Source: Comamonadaceae bacterium (GTDB lineage Bacteria; Pseudomonadota; Gammaproteobacteria; Burkholderiales; Burkholderiaceae_C). From it: DNA of 23,156 nt. Each line of letters starts with the position of its first letter. Positions within the stretch are counted from its first letter, which is position 1. The position numbers and the translations under genes are program-made. Shown here in pieces: positions 15,768 to 23,156 of the stretch. The notes beneath the pieces were generated by a model, which had not been told where the DNA came from, searched no databases, and worked only from the letters and a program-made list of their open reading frames with translations. The stretch lies in the NCBI GenBank assembly GCA_027490555.1, contig JAIXXW010000192.1, positions 1-23,156 on the forward strand. Direction: 5' to 3'.

Positions 15768-15775
15768 TGACCCCT

Positions 15776-15803
15776 GAGTCGATGGCCTGCCAGCCATCGG
15801 CTC
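15776..15803 (+). terminator. Stable U-poor hairpin after flagellin
   Basis: GAGTCGATGGC (15776-15786) pairs with GCCATCGGCTC (15793-15803) over a six-base loop, ten Watson-Crick pairs and one G-U pair. The following bases, TTCATTGG, are not a true T tract and carry the ribosome binding site of the next gene. It is probably a leaky terminator or a 3' stabiliser that lowers, but does not stop, transcription into the cytidylyltransferase gene. Confidence 0.6.
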
Positions 15804-15819
15804 TTCATTGGAGTTCATC

Positions 15820-16245
15820 ATGACCGCTCAAGCCCAACGCACCGTGTTGACCTATGGCACGTTTGACCTGTTTCACCCAGGTCATGTTCAATTGCTCAAA
15901 CGTGCGCGCGCGTTGGGAACACGCCTCGTTGTCGGACTTTCGACCGACGAATTCAACGCGCTGAAGGGCAAAAAATCGGTCATGTGCTACGAGGACCGCA
16001 AGGCGGTGCTCGAAGCTTGCCGCTATGTGGACGAGGTCTTCGCCGAGGACGACTGGGATCAGAAGGTCGCCGATGCCATCCGCACCGGCGCCGACGTGTT
16101 CGTGATGGGCGATGACTGGCTGGGCAAGTTCGACTTCATGGGCGAACATTGCCAAGTGGTTTACCTGGCCCGCACACCAGAGGTCTCTTCCACCGAGATC
16201 AAGCAACGCATGCGCGATGAACGGACAGCATTGACATTGGTCTGA
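15820..16245 (+). CDS. tagD: Glycerol-3-phosphate cytidylyltransferase (TagD-like)
   Basis: The 141-residue protein is a compact nucleotidyltransferase closely resembling Bacillus TagD (129 residues). The HxGH motif is HPGH at 19-22, within TYGTFDLFHPGH. MGDDWLGKFDF and CQVVYLARTP are near-identical to TagD segments. The C-terminal signature reads RTPEVSST (118-125), where TagD has RTEGISTT. The expected reaction is CTP plus sn-glycerol 3-phosphate to CDP-glycerol; another polyol phosphate is possible. The start is ATG 15820 with GGAG at 15810-15813. The gene is 53 bases after flagellin and ends before a strong terminator, so it probably depends on read-through from the sigma-28 promoter. In a Gram-negative context the product would feed a surface or filament glycan rather than teichoic acid. 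Confidence 0.9.
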   Translation: MTAQAQRTVLTYGTFDLFHPGHVQLLKRARALGTRLVVGLSTDEFNALKGKKSVMCYEDRKAVLEACRYVDEVFAEDDWDQKVADAIRTGADVFVMGDDWLGKFDFMGEHCQVVYLARTPEVSSTEIKQRMRDERTALTLV

Positions 16246-16266
16246 CAGGTCCCTTGGTCACCTCAG

Positions 16267-16293
16267 AGCCCGCTCATGTGAGCGGGCTTTTTT
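16267..16293 (+). terminator. Strong intrinsic terminator
   Basis: AGCCCGCTC (16267-16275) pairs perfectly with GAGCGGGCT (16280-16288) over the loop ATGT, and the transcript continues with a run of six T residues at 16288-16293. It closes the flaG-flagellin-tagD block and separates it from the glycan operon, which must have its own promoter in the following 73 bases. I could not pick that promoter out with confidence. Confidence 0.93.
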
Positions 16294-16366
16294 GTTGGCC
16301 CAAAATTTGCTTAAAGGGGTCATGTCGTTAATTCGACGCCACACCAACCCTTTCAGGACCACCACC

Positions 16367-17551
16367 ATGCGCCGGTCAAGCACAGTGTCCATTTTGTCGA
16401 GCACTCAGACGGGGCATCCGCCCATCACCGTCACCCAGCCGCATTTACCCCCGTTGGAGGAATTCCTCCCCTATCTGGAAAAAATATGGAATTCCAAGGT
16501 GCTGACCAATGGTGGTCCGTTCCATAAGCAGTTTGAAAGTGCTTTGGCAGATTATCTGGGCGTTCCCCATGTCAGCCTGTTCACGAATGCAACGATCGCA
16601 CTGGTCACTGCGCTTCAAGCTCTGAGGATTTCGGGTGAGGTCATCACCACCCCCTATTCATTTGTGGCCACGGCACATTCATTGTTGTGGAATGGCATCA
16701 AGCCTGTTTTTGTGGACATCGATCCCCACACCTACAACATGGATCCCCAAAAGATCGAAGCGGCCATCACACCGAACACCACCGCGATCATGCCGGTCCA
16801 TTGCTATGGTCGTCCTTGCGACACGGAAGCGATTCAGCGCATTGCTGATGATTACAACCTCAAGATCATTTACGACGCGGCCCACGCCTTTGGTGTCCAG
16901 CACCATGGTCAAAGCGTCCTCAACGCAGGCGACATGTCGATTTTGAGTTTTCATGCCACCAAAGTATTCAATACATTTGAAGGCGGGGCCATCATCTGCC
17001 AGGATGCGCGCACCAAACAGCACATCGACCACCTGAAAAACTTTGGTTTTGTCAACGAAGTCACCGTCGTGGCCGCCGGCATCAACGGCAAGATGAGTGA
17101 ATTCAATGCGGCCCTGGGTTTGCTGCAACTGAAGCACATGCCTGCGGTGCTCGAGCGTCGCGCTCAGATCGATGCGATTTACCGTGACCGCCTAGGTCAG
17201 GTCGATGGTGTCGAAGTTCCGCAGTGGCCGGCGCATGACCGGCTGAACTGGTCGTACTTTCCAATCCGCATCAAGCCCCACTTTGGGCTCAGTCGCGATG
17301 AACTCTATGAAGAGCTCAAACGCTTGGGGATTGCCGGTCGGCGCTATTTCTACCCGCTGATCAGCGAATTTCCCATGTACCGGGGATTGCCATCGGCGCA
17401 GATGTCAATGCTGCCCCACGCCACCGAAGCTTCGCGTGAGGTGATTTGTTTGCCTCAATACCCGGGGCTGCAGGATGCCGATGTGCATCGGGTGTGTGAC
17501 AGCATCGAAGCAGCGGCAACCCAGGTGAAGGCCATGCCTCTGGCAGCCTGA
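16367..17551 (+). CDS. DegT/DnrJ/EryC1-family PLP-dependent sugar aminotransferase
   Basis: The 394-residue protein is a fold-type I aminotransferase of the DegT family. K199 in SFHATKVFNTFEGGA is the PLP-binding lysine, and D170 in IIYDAAHAFG should contact the pyridine nitrogen. A lysine (not histidine) at the active site argues for a true transaminase rather than a ColD-like dehydratase. Such enzymes typically transfer an amino group from glutamate to a nucleotide-linked keto-sugar. ATG 16367 is chosen because AGGA at 16355-16358 is well spaced; ATG 16322 is an alternative, and the frame's earlier extension enters the terminator and is discarded. It is the first gene of the sugar operon. 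The exact sugar cannot be read from the sequence. Confidence 0.92.
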   Translation: MRRSSTVSILSSTQTGHPPITVTQPHLPPLEEFLPYLEKIWNSKVLTNGGPFHKQFESALADYLGVPHVSLFTNATIALVTALQALRISGEVITTPYSFVATAHSLLWNGIKPVFVDIDPHTYNMDPQKIEAAITPNTTAIMPVHCYGRPCDTEAIQRIADDYNLKIIYDAAHAFGVQHHGQSVLNAGDMSILSFHATKVFNTFEGGAIICQDARTKQHIDHLKNFGFVNEVTVVAAGINGKMSEFNAALGLLQLKHMPAVLERRAQIDAIYRDRLGQVDGVEVPQWPAHDRLNWSYFPIRIKPHFGLSRDELYEELKRLGIAGRRYFYPLISEFPMYRGLPSAQMSMLPHATEASREVICLPQYPGLQDADVHRVCDSIEAAATQVKAMPLAA

Positions 17552-17578
17552 TCAACCCAGCACAAGCCGGTCAAGATC

Positions 17579-18340
17579 GTGATCAACCCTGGAATTCCTT
17601 TGCCCCGCCACGCCATTGTCACTGGCGCCGCCGGTGCCATAGGCCGAGCCATGGTGGAAGCCTTCAAGAGTGCAGGGTATGTGGTCTGCGGTTTGGACTG
17701 CGTTGAAGTTGACAAGACACCAGCAGACCACACGATCCAAGCCGACTTGAACCAAATGGTCAATGACCCCCGTTCAAGGCAAAGGGTGATGGACGACATC
17801 CGGGCCTGGCTTGGCCACCACACGCTGGATGTGCTGGTGAACAACGCGGCCTACCAGCATGTGAATCACACCCACCCCATGCCGGTGGACGAGTTGTCAC
17901 GGTCGTACAGCATCAATGTGATTGCGCCCTACCTGTTGATCACGGAGTTGGCCGATGTCATGACACCAGGTTGGGCCAGCGTGGTGAACATCGGCAGCGT
18001 GCACAGCCGTCTGACCAAGCCCGGGTTTGTCGCTTATGCCACCACCAAAGCCGCATTGGCGGCGTTGACCCGGGGTTTGGCACTGGATTACGGAGACCGT
18101 TTGCGCATCAACTGCATTGAGCCGGCATCGGTGGCAACGCCGATGCTGCTCGATGGTTTCAAGGCGTGCCCAGAGAAAAAAGCGACCCTGGAAGACCACC
18201 ATCCCCAAAAACGAATTGGCACACCCGCCGAAATCGCAGCCATTGCTTTGGCATTGTCATCGGGCGATGTCCGTTTTCTGCACGGTGCTTGCATCGACAT
18301 GAGCGGCGGCATTGCCAGCCGCTTGCACGATCCAGCTTAA
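17579..18340 (+). CDS. Short-chain dehydrogenase/reductase
   Basis: The 253-residue protein is a classical SDR: cofactor loop TGAAGAIG (15-22), NNAA (88-91), N113, catalytic S140, and Y153/K157 in YATTK. The substrate is probably a sugar or sugar derivative, given the DegT gene upstream and the lactonase-like gene downstream. The start is GTG 17579, 27 bases after the aminotransferase stop, without a clear Shine-Dalgarno; a TTG eight codons later would leave the fold intact. The C-terminal GACIDMSGG is typical of FabG-like SDRs. Direction of reaction and choice between NAD and NADP are not decided. Confidence 0.9.
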   Translation: MINPGIPLPRHAIVTGAAGAIGRAMVEAFKSAGYVVCGLDCVEVDKTPADHTIQADLNQMVNDPRSRQRVMDDIRAWLGHHTLDVLVNNAAYQHVNHTHPMPVDELSRSYSINVIAPYLLITELADVMTPGWASVVNIGSVHSRLTKPGFVAYATTKAALAALTRGLALDYGDRLRINCIEPASVATPMLLDGFKACPEKKATLEDHHPQKRIGTPAEIAAIALALSSGDVRFLHGACIDMSGGIASRLHDPA

Positions 18341-18363
18341 GGCGCAAAACTGCATCTTGATCC

Positions 18364-19314
18364 ATGTGGATACAACACAGTCCCCAACGCCAACAGCTTG
18401 CACAACCGACTGTTGCTCTAGCCTGCAGGCCGCTGCTTGATCTGAAGACAACGCTGGGCGAGGGTCTGCTGTGGGACGCACAGCGTGGTCGACTGCTCAT
18501 GACCGACATCGTCCATGGCCAACTTCTGGACATCGATATCGATACGGGAGTCAGCCAAAATTGGACATTTGACGAGCCCCTGGCCTGGGTATTGAAGACC
18601 CAACGACCGGGCACCTATTTGCTGGGTATGGGCTCTGGCATTGCCCGGTTTGAGATTGACCAGCCCCAACACCTGCATTGGATCAACCGGGAATTTCCCG
18701 GTCACCGCTCACACCGACTGAACGATGCTTGTGTGGATGCTCGGGGCTTGGTCTGGTTGGGCAGCATGAACAGCGCCCGGCCTTTGGCAACAGATGGACA
18801 ACTGGCCAGTTTTTCCCCGCAACAAGGCATGCGGATTCATGACCAGCATTTCACCGTCACCAACGGCCCTGTGATATCGGGCAATGGTCAACACCTGTAC
18901 CTCAATGACACACTTCAAGGAAAGGTGTACCGCTACAGCTTGTCTGCCGATGGAACCACTCTCAGCGATCGTCAGATTTTTGCCCAGTTTGAGAGCGCAC
19001 AAGGGTATCCGGATGGCATGTGTTTTGACAGCCGGGGACATTTGTGGGTGGCACTGTGGGGAGCGGCGTCGGTCGTCGAGATCAACCCTGAAGGCATCGT
19101 GGTTCGCCAAGTGGCTGTCCCTGCCAAGAACGTGACCAATGTGTGTTTCGGTGGGCCAAGACTGGACCGCATGATCGTCTCGACCGCCGCCATGGACATG
19201 AGTTCTGAGGAAAACCGGCAATACCCCAAGGCCGGTGGTTTGTTCGAAATCCTGGACCACGGCTGTGTAGGTCTGCCCACCTATTCTGTGAATATGGACG
19301 CCCCATGGACCTGA
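18364..19314 (+). CDS. SMP-30/gluconolactonase-like beta-propeller protein
   Basis: The 316-residue protein matches the SMP-30/gluconolactonase family. The metal ligands of human SMP-30 (E18, N103, N154, D204) appear conserved as E33 in LGEGLLWD, N120 in RLNDAC, N167 in TNGPVIS and D217 in YPDGMCFD, so it is likely an active divalent-metal lactonase. The expected role is hydrolysis of a sugar lactone to the sugar acid. No signal peptide is evident, so it should be cytoplasmic, and it would act on a lactone made by a neighbouring SDR. The stop overlaps the next gene start by 10 bases. ATG 18364 has no strong ribosome binding site. Confidence 0.9.
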   Translation: MWIQHSPQRQQLAQPTVALACRPLLDLKTTLGEGLLWDAQRGRLLMTDIVHGQLLDIDIDTGVSQNWTFDEPLAWVLKTQRPGTYLLGMGSGIARFEIDQPQHLHWINREFPGHRSHRLNDACVDARGLVWLGSMNSARPLATDGQLASFSPQQGMRIHDQHFTVTNGPVISGNGQHLYLNDTLQGKVYRYSLSADGTTLSDRQIFAQFESAQGYPDGMCFDSRGHLWVALWGAASVVEINPEGIVVRQVAVPAKNVTNVCFGGPRLDRMIVSTAAMDMSSEENRQYPKAGGLFEILDHGCVGLPTYSVNMDAPWT

Positions 19315-20549
19315 TTTCTGTTGTAGTCCCAATCTATAACCTTGATGCTTATCTGTACCAATGTGTCAGCAGCATCGTGGGGCAAACCTATCGCCATCTG
19401 GAAATCATCCTGGTGGACGATGGATCCACCGACAACGCACTGGAAATATGCGAGTACTTTCGCAAGATGGACCAGCGCATCAAGGTGATTGCGCAGCCCA
19501 ACAGCGGACTGGTGTCCGCCCGCAAAGCCGGGCTGAATGCGGCCACGGGCGAGTATGTTTTTTATGTCGATGGCGACGACTGGATTGAGCCAGACTGCCT
19601 GACGCACTACCATCGCCTGGCCGTGACAAACGGTGCCGACATGGTGATTGGCGATTACAAACGCGAGTTTTTGGGCAACTTCTTGACCGTTCGCAATGCC
19701 ATTGCTCCTGGCGTCTACGACAGACGTCGCATCGAGCAGGAGGTGTTCCCAGCCATGATCAGCCAGGGTCCGTTTTTCAGCCATGGGCTGAAAACCTATT
19801 CCTGGGGAAAGCTGTACAGGCGCAGACTGATCCTGGATCTGCAAAACCAGGTTCCAGAGTCGGTCATGGTCGCGGAGGACGCAGCCCTGATCTATCCAGC
19901 CATTGCGCGCAGTCAAACCATCGTCATCGGTGACATGGCTTTGTGCAACTACCGCCAGCGGCCCAATTCCATCCTCAAATCCACCCATTTTGACCAACGG
20001 GAAACAGAGCGCATCGCCACAGCTTTTCGCTACCTGGCCACAGCCTTGCACAGCAAGAACTCGCCTTATGGCTTTGAATCACAGCTGCAGGCGTATTTCG
20101 CGGCCATCGTCACCATCCGCTCTGGCGCCTTCCTGAGCAAGCAGGATCTGTACGACACGTTTGAAGTGTTCGGAACGTTGGTACCGGGCGCGCGTCTGGC
20201 TGTCTACAACTCGGGCTCGTTTGGACAGCATGTGTACAGACACCTGCAAAACAACCCTGCGTTTTCCGTGGTGGGCTGGTACGACAAGGACCATCGCGAA
20301 AACAAGATCCTTCGCATGCCGGTGGATGACCCCGACACCTTGATCGGTGTGGAATTCGACCATCTGCTTGTGCCATCGTTTGATCCAGCCTTGCTGGATG
20401 AAGTGAAAACGCTTTTTACCAAACTGGGACTGAGTCCATCAAAGCTGCGTCCTGTATCGCTCGACAGCAGCCGACTTGACGCGTTCATTCGAGCCGCAGG
20501 CTATGACTCAGTGACCTTTGAATGCTTGAAGGAAGGCGTACACCCATGA
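19305..20549 (+). CDS. Family 2 glycosyltransferase with C-terminal Rossmann-like domain
   Basis: The 414-residue protein begins with a GT-A glycosyltransferase: ISVVVPIYN (4-12), VDDGSTD (37-43), and DGDD at 89-92 as the metal-binding DxD. It should transfer a sugar from a nucleotide donor in the cytoplasm; no membrane helix is visible. After a helical middle part, residues about 293-365 form a second unit (LAVYNSGSFGQHVYRHL, then VVGWYDKD), a glycine-rich Rossmann-like fold as in nucleotide-sugar or PglD-type N-domains. That fusion is unusual and its role is unknown. The gene overlaps the lactonase gene by 10 bases and the ATP-grasp gene by four (ATGA). Confidence 0.9.
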   Translation: MDLISVVVPIYNLDAYLYQCVSSIVGQTYRHLEIILVDDGSTDNALEICEYFRKMDQRIKVIAQPNSGLVSARKAGLNAATGEYVFYVDGDDWIEPDCLTHYHRLAVTNGADMVIGDYKREFLGNFLTVRNAIAPGVYDRRRIEQEVFPAMISQGPFFSHGLKTYSWGKLYRRRLILDLQNQVPESVMVAEDAALIYPAIARSQTIVIGDMALCNYRQRPNSILKSTHFDQRETERIATAFRYLATALHSKNSPYGFESQLQAYFAAIVTIRSGAFLSKQDLYDTFEVFGTLVPGARLAVYNSGSFGQHVYRHLQNNPAFSVVGWYDKDHRENKILRMPVDDPDTLIGVEFDHLLVPSFDPALLDEVKTLFTKLGLSPSKLRPVSLDSSRLDAFIRAAGYDSVTFECLKEGVHP

Positions 20550-21820
20550 GCCAGGTCAATTCCCAAAAAATCGCCATCCTGGGTGGCAATCCCGAAACGG
20601 GCGCACTGGTCCAAGTGGCCAACAGCCTCGGCTTGCACACCGTGGTGCTGGACCCCTACCCCCACTCACCCGCCAAACGTCATGCAGCGTCATCCCACAA
20701 CATCGACGTCACCGATCTCGAAGCCGTCGATCGGGTGATCCAGGATGAGCACATCTCGGGTGTGCTGGTGGGTGTTGCCGACCCTTTGGTGCCCTACTAT
20801 CAGAAAATCTGCGAACGCAACCAGATGTTCTGTTATGCGACTGCAAGCATCATCCATGCACTGACTTCGAAATCCAATTTCGCGCAAGCCTGTATCGCCC
20901 ACCGCCTGAATGTCACCCCCTGTTTTACAGTGAATCTGCAATCAGCCGAGGAAGTGGACAGGCTGGACTACCCCGTGGTGGTCAAGCCTGTGGATGCCGG
21001 AGCAGGTGTGGGGATTTCGGTATGCCGTAACCCCTCTGAGTTGCGCGCCGGTGTCGCCAAAGCCCTGGGCGTTTCCATCAGCAAAGCGATTTTGATCGAA
21101 AAGTTGATGGACTGTGACGACATGTTCGTTTACTACACCTTTGTTGACGGTGTGGCCCATCTGTCGGCGCTGGCAGATCGACACAAGACCGACAAGCAGG
21201 GGCAGTTCAGTTCGGTGTGCATTGCTGCTGAGTACCCCAGCCGCCATGCCGGCAGATTTATGCAGGAAGTGCATCCGAAGCTGGTGAACATGTTTGAGAC
21301 CTTGGGCATCCGCAACGGCGTGCTGTGCATCCAGTTCTTTGTCGATGACGCCAAGTTCTACGCTTATGACCCGGGTTTTCGACTGCAAGGAGAAGCCCCT
21401 CATCTTTATTTGAAACATTTCAACCGCTTCGACCACCGGGAAATGTTGCTGAACTTCGCCATGACTGGACGGATGTGGTCTGGAGATTTCCACCAAGTCA
21501 ATGACGCAGGCTTCAAAGGTCAATATGCGACCACTGTTTGGGTGCTGCTGAAAGCGGGTCAAATCGGTGCTGTACGCGGTCTGGACGCCATCCGCGCGCA
21601 CCCGAATGTGATCGAAGTGTTACAGCGGTTTCAACCCACAGATGTGGTGACACCCGAGATGGTCGGAACCGAACGACAGGTATTCACCCGCATTTACACC
21701 GTCGCAGAATCTCTTGATGCGTCTCGAGACGTGCTGCGATTCATCCACGAAACCCTGTCTGTAGAAGACGTCTCAGGAGCAGACATGGTGTTGGATCACT
21801 ACCAAAGAGGAACCCCATGA
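20546..21820 (+). CDS. ATP-grasp family ligase
   Basis: The 424-residue protein has a preATP-grasp Rossmann-like part (KIAILGGNPETGALVQVAN, residues 8-26) and an ATP-grasp core with K147 in VVVKPVDAGAGVGIS and E185/K186 in LIEKLMD. The place of the usual EINPR-type metal motif is taken by YDPGFRLQGE (274-283), with R279 and E283 plausible ligands. Such enzymes activate a carboxylate as acyl phosphate and join it to an amine or other nucleophile. Next to an aminotransferase, amidation of an amino sugar with an amino acid or small acid is the simplest idea. ATG 20546 is preferred over the in-frame ATG at 20522 because it gives a four-base overlap and has AAGGAAGG at a good distance. Substrate unknown. 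Confidence 0.87.
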   Translation: MSQVNSQKIAILGGNPETGALVQVANSLGLHTVVLDPYPHSPAKRHAASSHNIDVTDLEAVDRVIQDEHISGVLVGVADPLVPYYQKICERNQMFCYATASIIHALTSKSNFAQACIAHRLNVTPCFTVNLQSAEEVDRLDYPVVVKPVDAGAGVGISVCRNPSELRAGVAKALGVSISKAILIEKLMDCDDMFVYYTFVDGVAHLSALADRHKTDKQGQFSSVCIAAEYPSRHAGRFMQEVHPKLVNMFETLGIRNGVLCIQFFVDDAKFYAYDPGFRLQGEAPHLYLKHFNRFDHREMLLNFAMTGRMWSGDFHQVNDAGFKGQYATTVWVLLKAGQIGAVRGLDAIRAHPNVIEVLQRFQPTDVVTPEMVGTERQVFTRIYTVAESLDASRDVLRFIHETLSVEDVSGADMVLDHYQRGTP

Positions 21821-22581
21821 TGAGCCGCGACATCTTCACCTATGGCAAGCGCACCGCTGTGGTGACCGGAGGATCCAGGAACATCGGCTTGGCGATCGCT
21901 GAAAAATTTCTCTGCGCTGGCTTGCAGGTGGCCATTGTCAGTGCAAGCGCTCAGCGTCTCAAGGCGGCACAAGAACAGCTGCAAAGCATGGGACACACGC
22001 TGTCAGCATGGCAATGCGATGTATCCGATGTGAGCCAGTTGCCTAAAACGCTGGAGGAGATTCATGCGCACCATGGATCGATCGATATCTTGGTCAATTG
22101 CGCAGGCATCCTGGATCTGAGTGAGGTCGAGGACACGACCGAAGAGATGTGGGACGCCGTGCTCGACATCAATCTGAAAGGCACTTTTTTCATGACGCAA
22201 AAGTGCCTGCCTTACCTGAAAGCAGGCACCGATGCCCGGATCATCAACATCGCCTCCAACGCGGGACGCATGGGCGGTTATGCCAATGCCATGTCGTACA
22301 CGGCCTCCAAAGGCGGCATGATTTCCCTGACCTATGGTCTGGCGCGGCGACTTGCGCCATTTGGCATCACGGTCAATTGCGTGGCACCCGGCACGATCGA
22401 GTCAGACATGTCACGCATGCGTGACCCCCAATCACACCAGAAACTGCTGGAAAAATTCCCCATCGGTCGCATCGGCACAGCCAATGAAGTCGCCAGTGCG
22501 GTGTGTTACTTCGCCAGCCGCGAGTCTGGTTTCTCCACGGGTGCCGTGCTGGACGTCAATGGCGGCATGTTCATGGGCTAA
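21817..22581 (+). CDS. Short-chain dehydrogenase/reductase (FabG-like)
   Basis: The 254-residue classical SDR has cofactor loop TGGSRNIG (17-24), NCAG (94-97), N119, S147, and Y161/K165 in YTASK, so all catalytic residues are present. AGAGG at 21806-21810 serves ATG 21817 or the adjacent ATG 21820; the first overlaps the ATP-grasp stop (ATGA). It has the FabG/3-ketoacyl reductase look, but its operon neighbours suggest sugar or sugar-acid oxidoreduction. It differs clearly from the SDR at 17579, so the two are not a recent duplication. Confidence 0.92.
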   Translation: MMSRDIFTYGKRTAVVTGGSRNIGLAIAEKFLCAGLQVAIVSASAQRLKAAQEQLQSMGHTLSAWQCDVSDVSQLPKTLEEIHAHHGSIDILVNCAGILDLSEVEDTTEEMWDAVLDINLKGTFFMTQKCLPYLKAGTDARIINIASNAGRMGGYANAMSYTASKGGMISLTYGLARRLAPFGITVNCVAPGTIESDMSRMRDPQSHQKLLEKFPIGRIGTANEVASAVCYFASRESGFSTGAVLDVNGGMFMG

Positions 22582-22598
22582 ACACAGGACAACTGAAT

Positions 22599-23156
22599 AT
22601 GAAAATTTTTGATTTGACGGGCCAACGTGCCCTCGTGGTGGGCGGCGCAGGTGATCTTGGCGCAGCCATGCTGGAAGGCTTGCTGGAAGCAGGCGCTCGT
22701 GCGGTGGCCGTGGACATCGCGCCCAAGGTGACCACCATGGCTTCATCGCTGCGGGAGCTCGGCCACGATGCCCATGGCTTGCAGGTAGACATCCGTGATC
22801 GCCAAGCCATCAAAGACTCTGTCCAGCAAGCGCAGACACTTTTGGGTGGTCCGATCGATATTCTGGTCAATGCCGTCGGCATTCAAAGAAGAGCGCCCAG
22901 TGAGCGTTTCTCCGAGCAGGATTGGGACGATGTGCTGTCGGTCAATCTGACGGCTGGATTTCTTTACTCACAGCAGGTGGCACCCGGCATGATGGCCCAA
23001 GGGCGCGGCAAGATCATTCATGTGTCGTCCATCATGAGCCAGTTTGGCGGTATCACCATCCCAGCCTACGCGGCGTCCAAAGGCGGTCTGGCGCAGCTCA
23101 CCAAGGCGCTGTCCAACGACTGGGCTGTCCATGGCATTTGTGTGAATGCGATTGCC
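22599..23156 (+). CDS. Short-chain dehydrogenase/reductase, partial at right edge
   Basis: An open frame of 186 codons starts at ATG 22599, with AGGA at 22585-22588, and runs off the window. It is a third classical SDR: the cofactor loop is VGGAGDLG (residues 14-21, with V in place of the usual T), followed by NAVG, a catalytic serine in IIHVSSIMS and YAASK. The overall look is close to KduD-type 2-deoxy-D-gluconate 3-dehydrogenases and gluconate 5-dehydrogenases, which act on sugar acids; that would fit the lactonase upstream. The C-terminal quarter is missing, so substrate class remains open. It lies 17 bases after the previous SDR stop and continues the same operon. Confidence 0.9.
   Translation, partial: MKIFDLTGQRALVVGGAGDLGAAMLEGLLEAGARAVAVDIAPKVTTMASSLRELGHDAHGLQVDIRDRQAIKDSVQQAQTLLGGPIDILVNAVGIQRRAPSERFSEQDWDDVLSVNLTAGFLYSQQVAPGMMAQGRGKIIHVSSIMSQFGGITIPAYAASKGGLAQLTKALSNDWAVHGICVNAIA

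Noticed and set aside
16292..16366. Longer N-terminus for the aminotransferase
   Set aside because: The extension begins inside the T tract of the intrinsic terminator and adds no DegT-like sequence; ATG 16367 has a well-placed AGGA.
1..23156. CRISPR array, tRNA, rRNA, transposase or phage genes
   Set aside because: I looked for repeat arrays, cloverleaf-like segments and mobile-element proteins on both strands and saw none.

Overview
The window is a GC-rich, tightly packed bacterial chromosome segment. Its codon use and gene content (large che cluster, FlaG, short flagellin, FliA-type promoters) suggest a flagellated betaproteobacterium, probably Burkholderiales and perhaps Comamonadaceae. 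That assignment is inference; no 16S or tRNA gene is present. I saw no insertion sequence, CRISPR array, integrase or RNA gene.

Region 1 (1-1868, minus strand) is the 5' part of a membrane-anchored GAF and multi-PAS sensor whose output domain lies beyond the left edge. A short AT-rich divergent spacer separates it from region 2.

Region 2 (2028-13485, plus strand) is a chemosensory operon: single-domain receiver, receiver-adenylate cyclase, Aer-like PAS protein, membrane MCP with several HAMP-like modules, a triple-CheW protein, CheR, CheB, a CheB-type free receiver, a 1098-residue CheA and a small CheW-like protein. Most genes overlap or lie a few bases apart. The layout suggests a bipartite (CetA/CetB-like) energy sensor feeding an unusual CheA array, with a receiver-linked cyclase that could turn the signal into cAMP.

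Region 3 (13505-14056, minus strand) is a convergent hypothetical gene, followed by an AT-rich intergenic stretch.

Region 4 (about 14229-16293) is a flagellar filament block. Two near-consensus sigma-28 promoters precede flaG and the flagellin gene. A U-poor hairpin separates flagellin from a TagD-like glycerol-3-phosphate cytidylyltransferase, and a strong intrinsic terminator ends the block.

Region 5 (16367 to the right edge) is a plus-strand operon for surface-glycan or flagellin-glycan precursors: DegT aminotransferase, SDR, SMP-30-like lactonase, a family 2 glycosyltransferase with an extra Rossmann-like domain, ATP-grasp ligase and two more SDRs, the last cut by the window edge. Its position beside flagellin suggests, without proving, filament glycosylation with an amide-bearing amino sugar or sugar acid. 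I do not recognise the complete gene combination as a described pathway.
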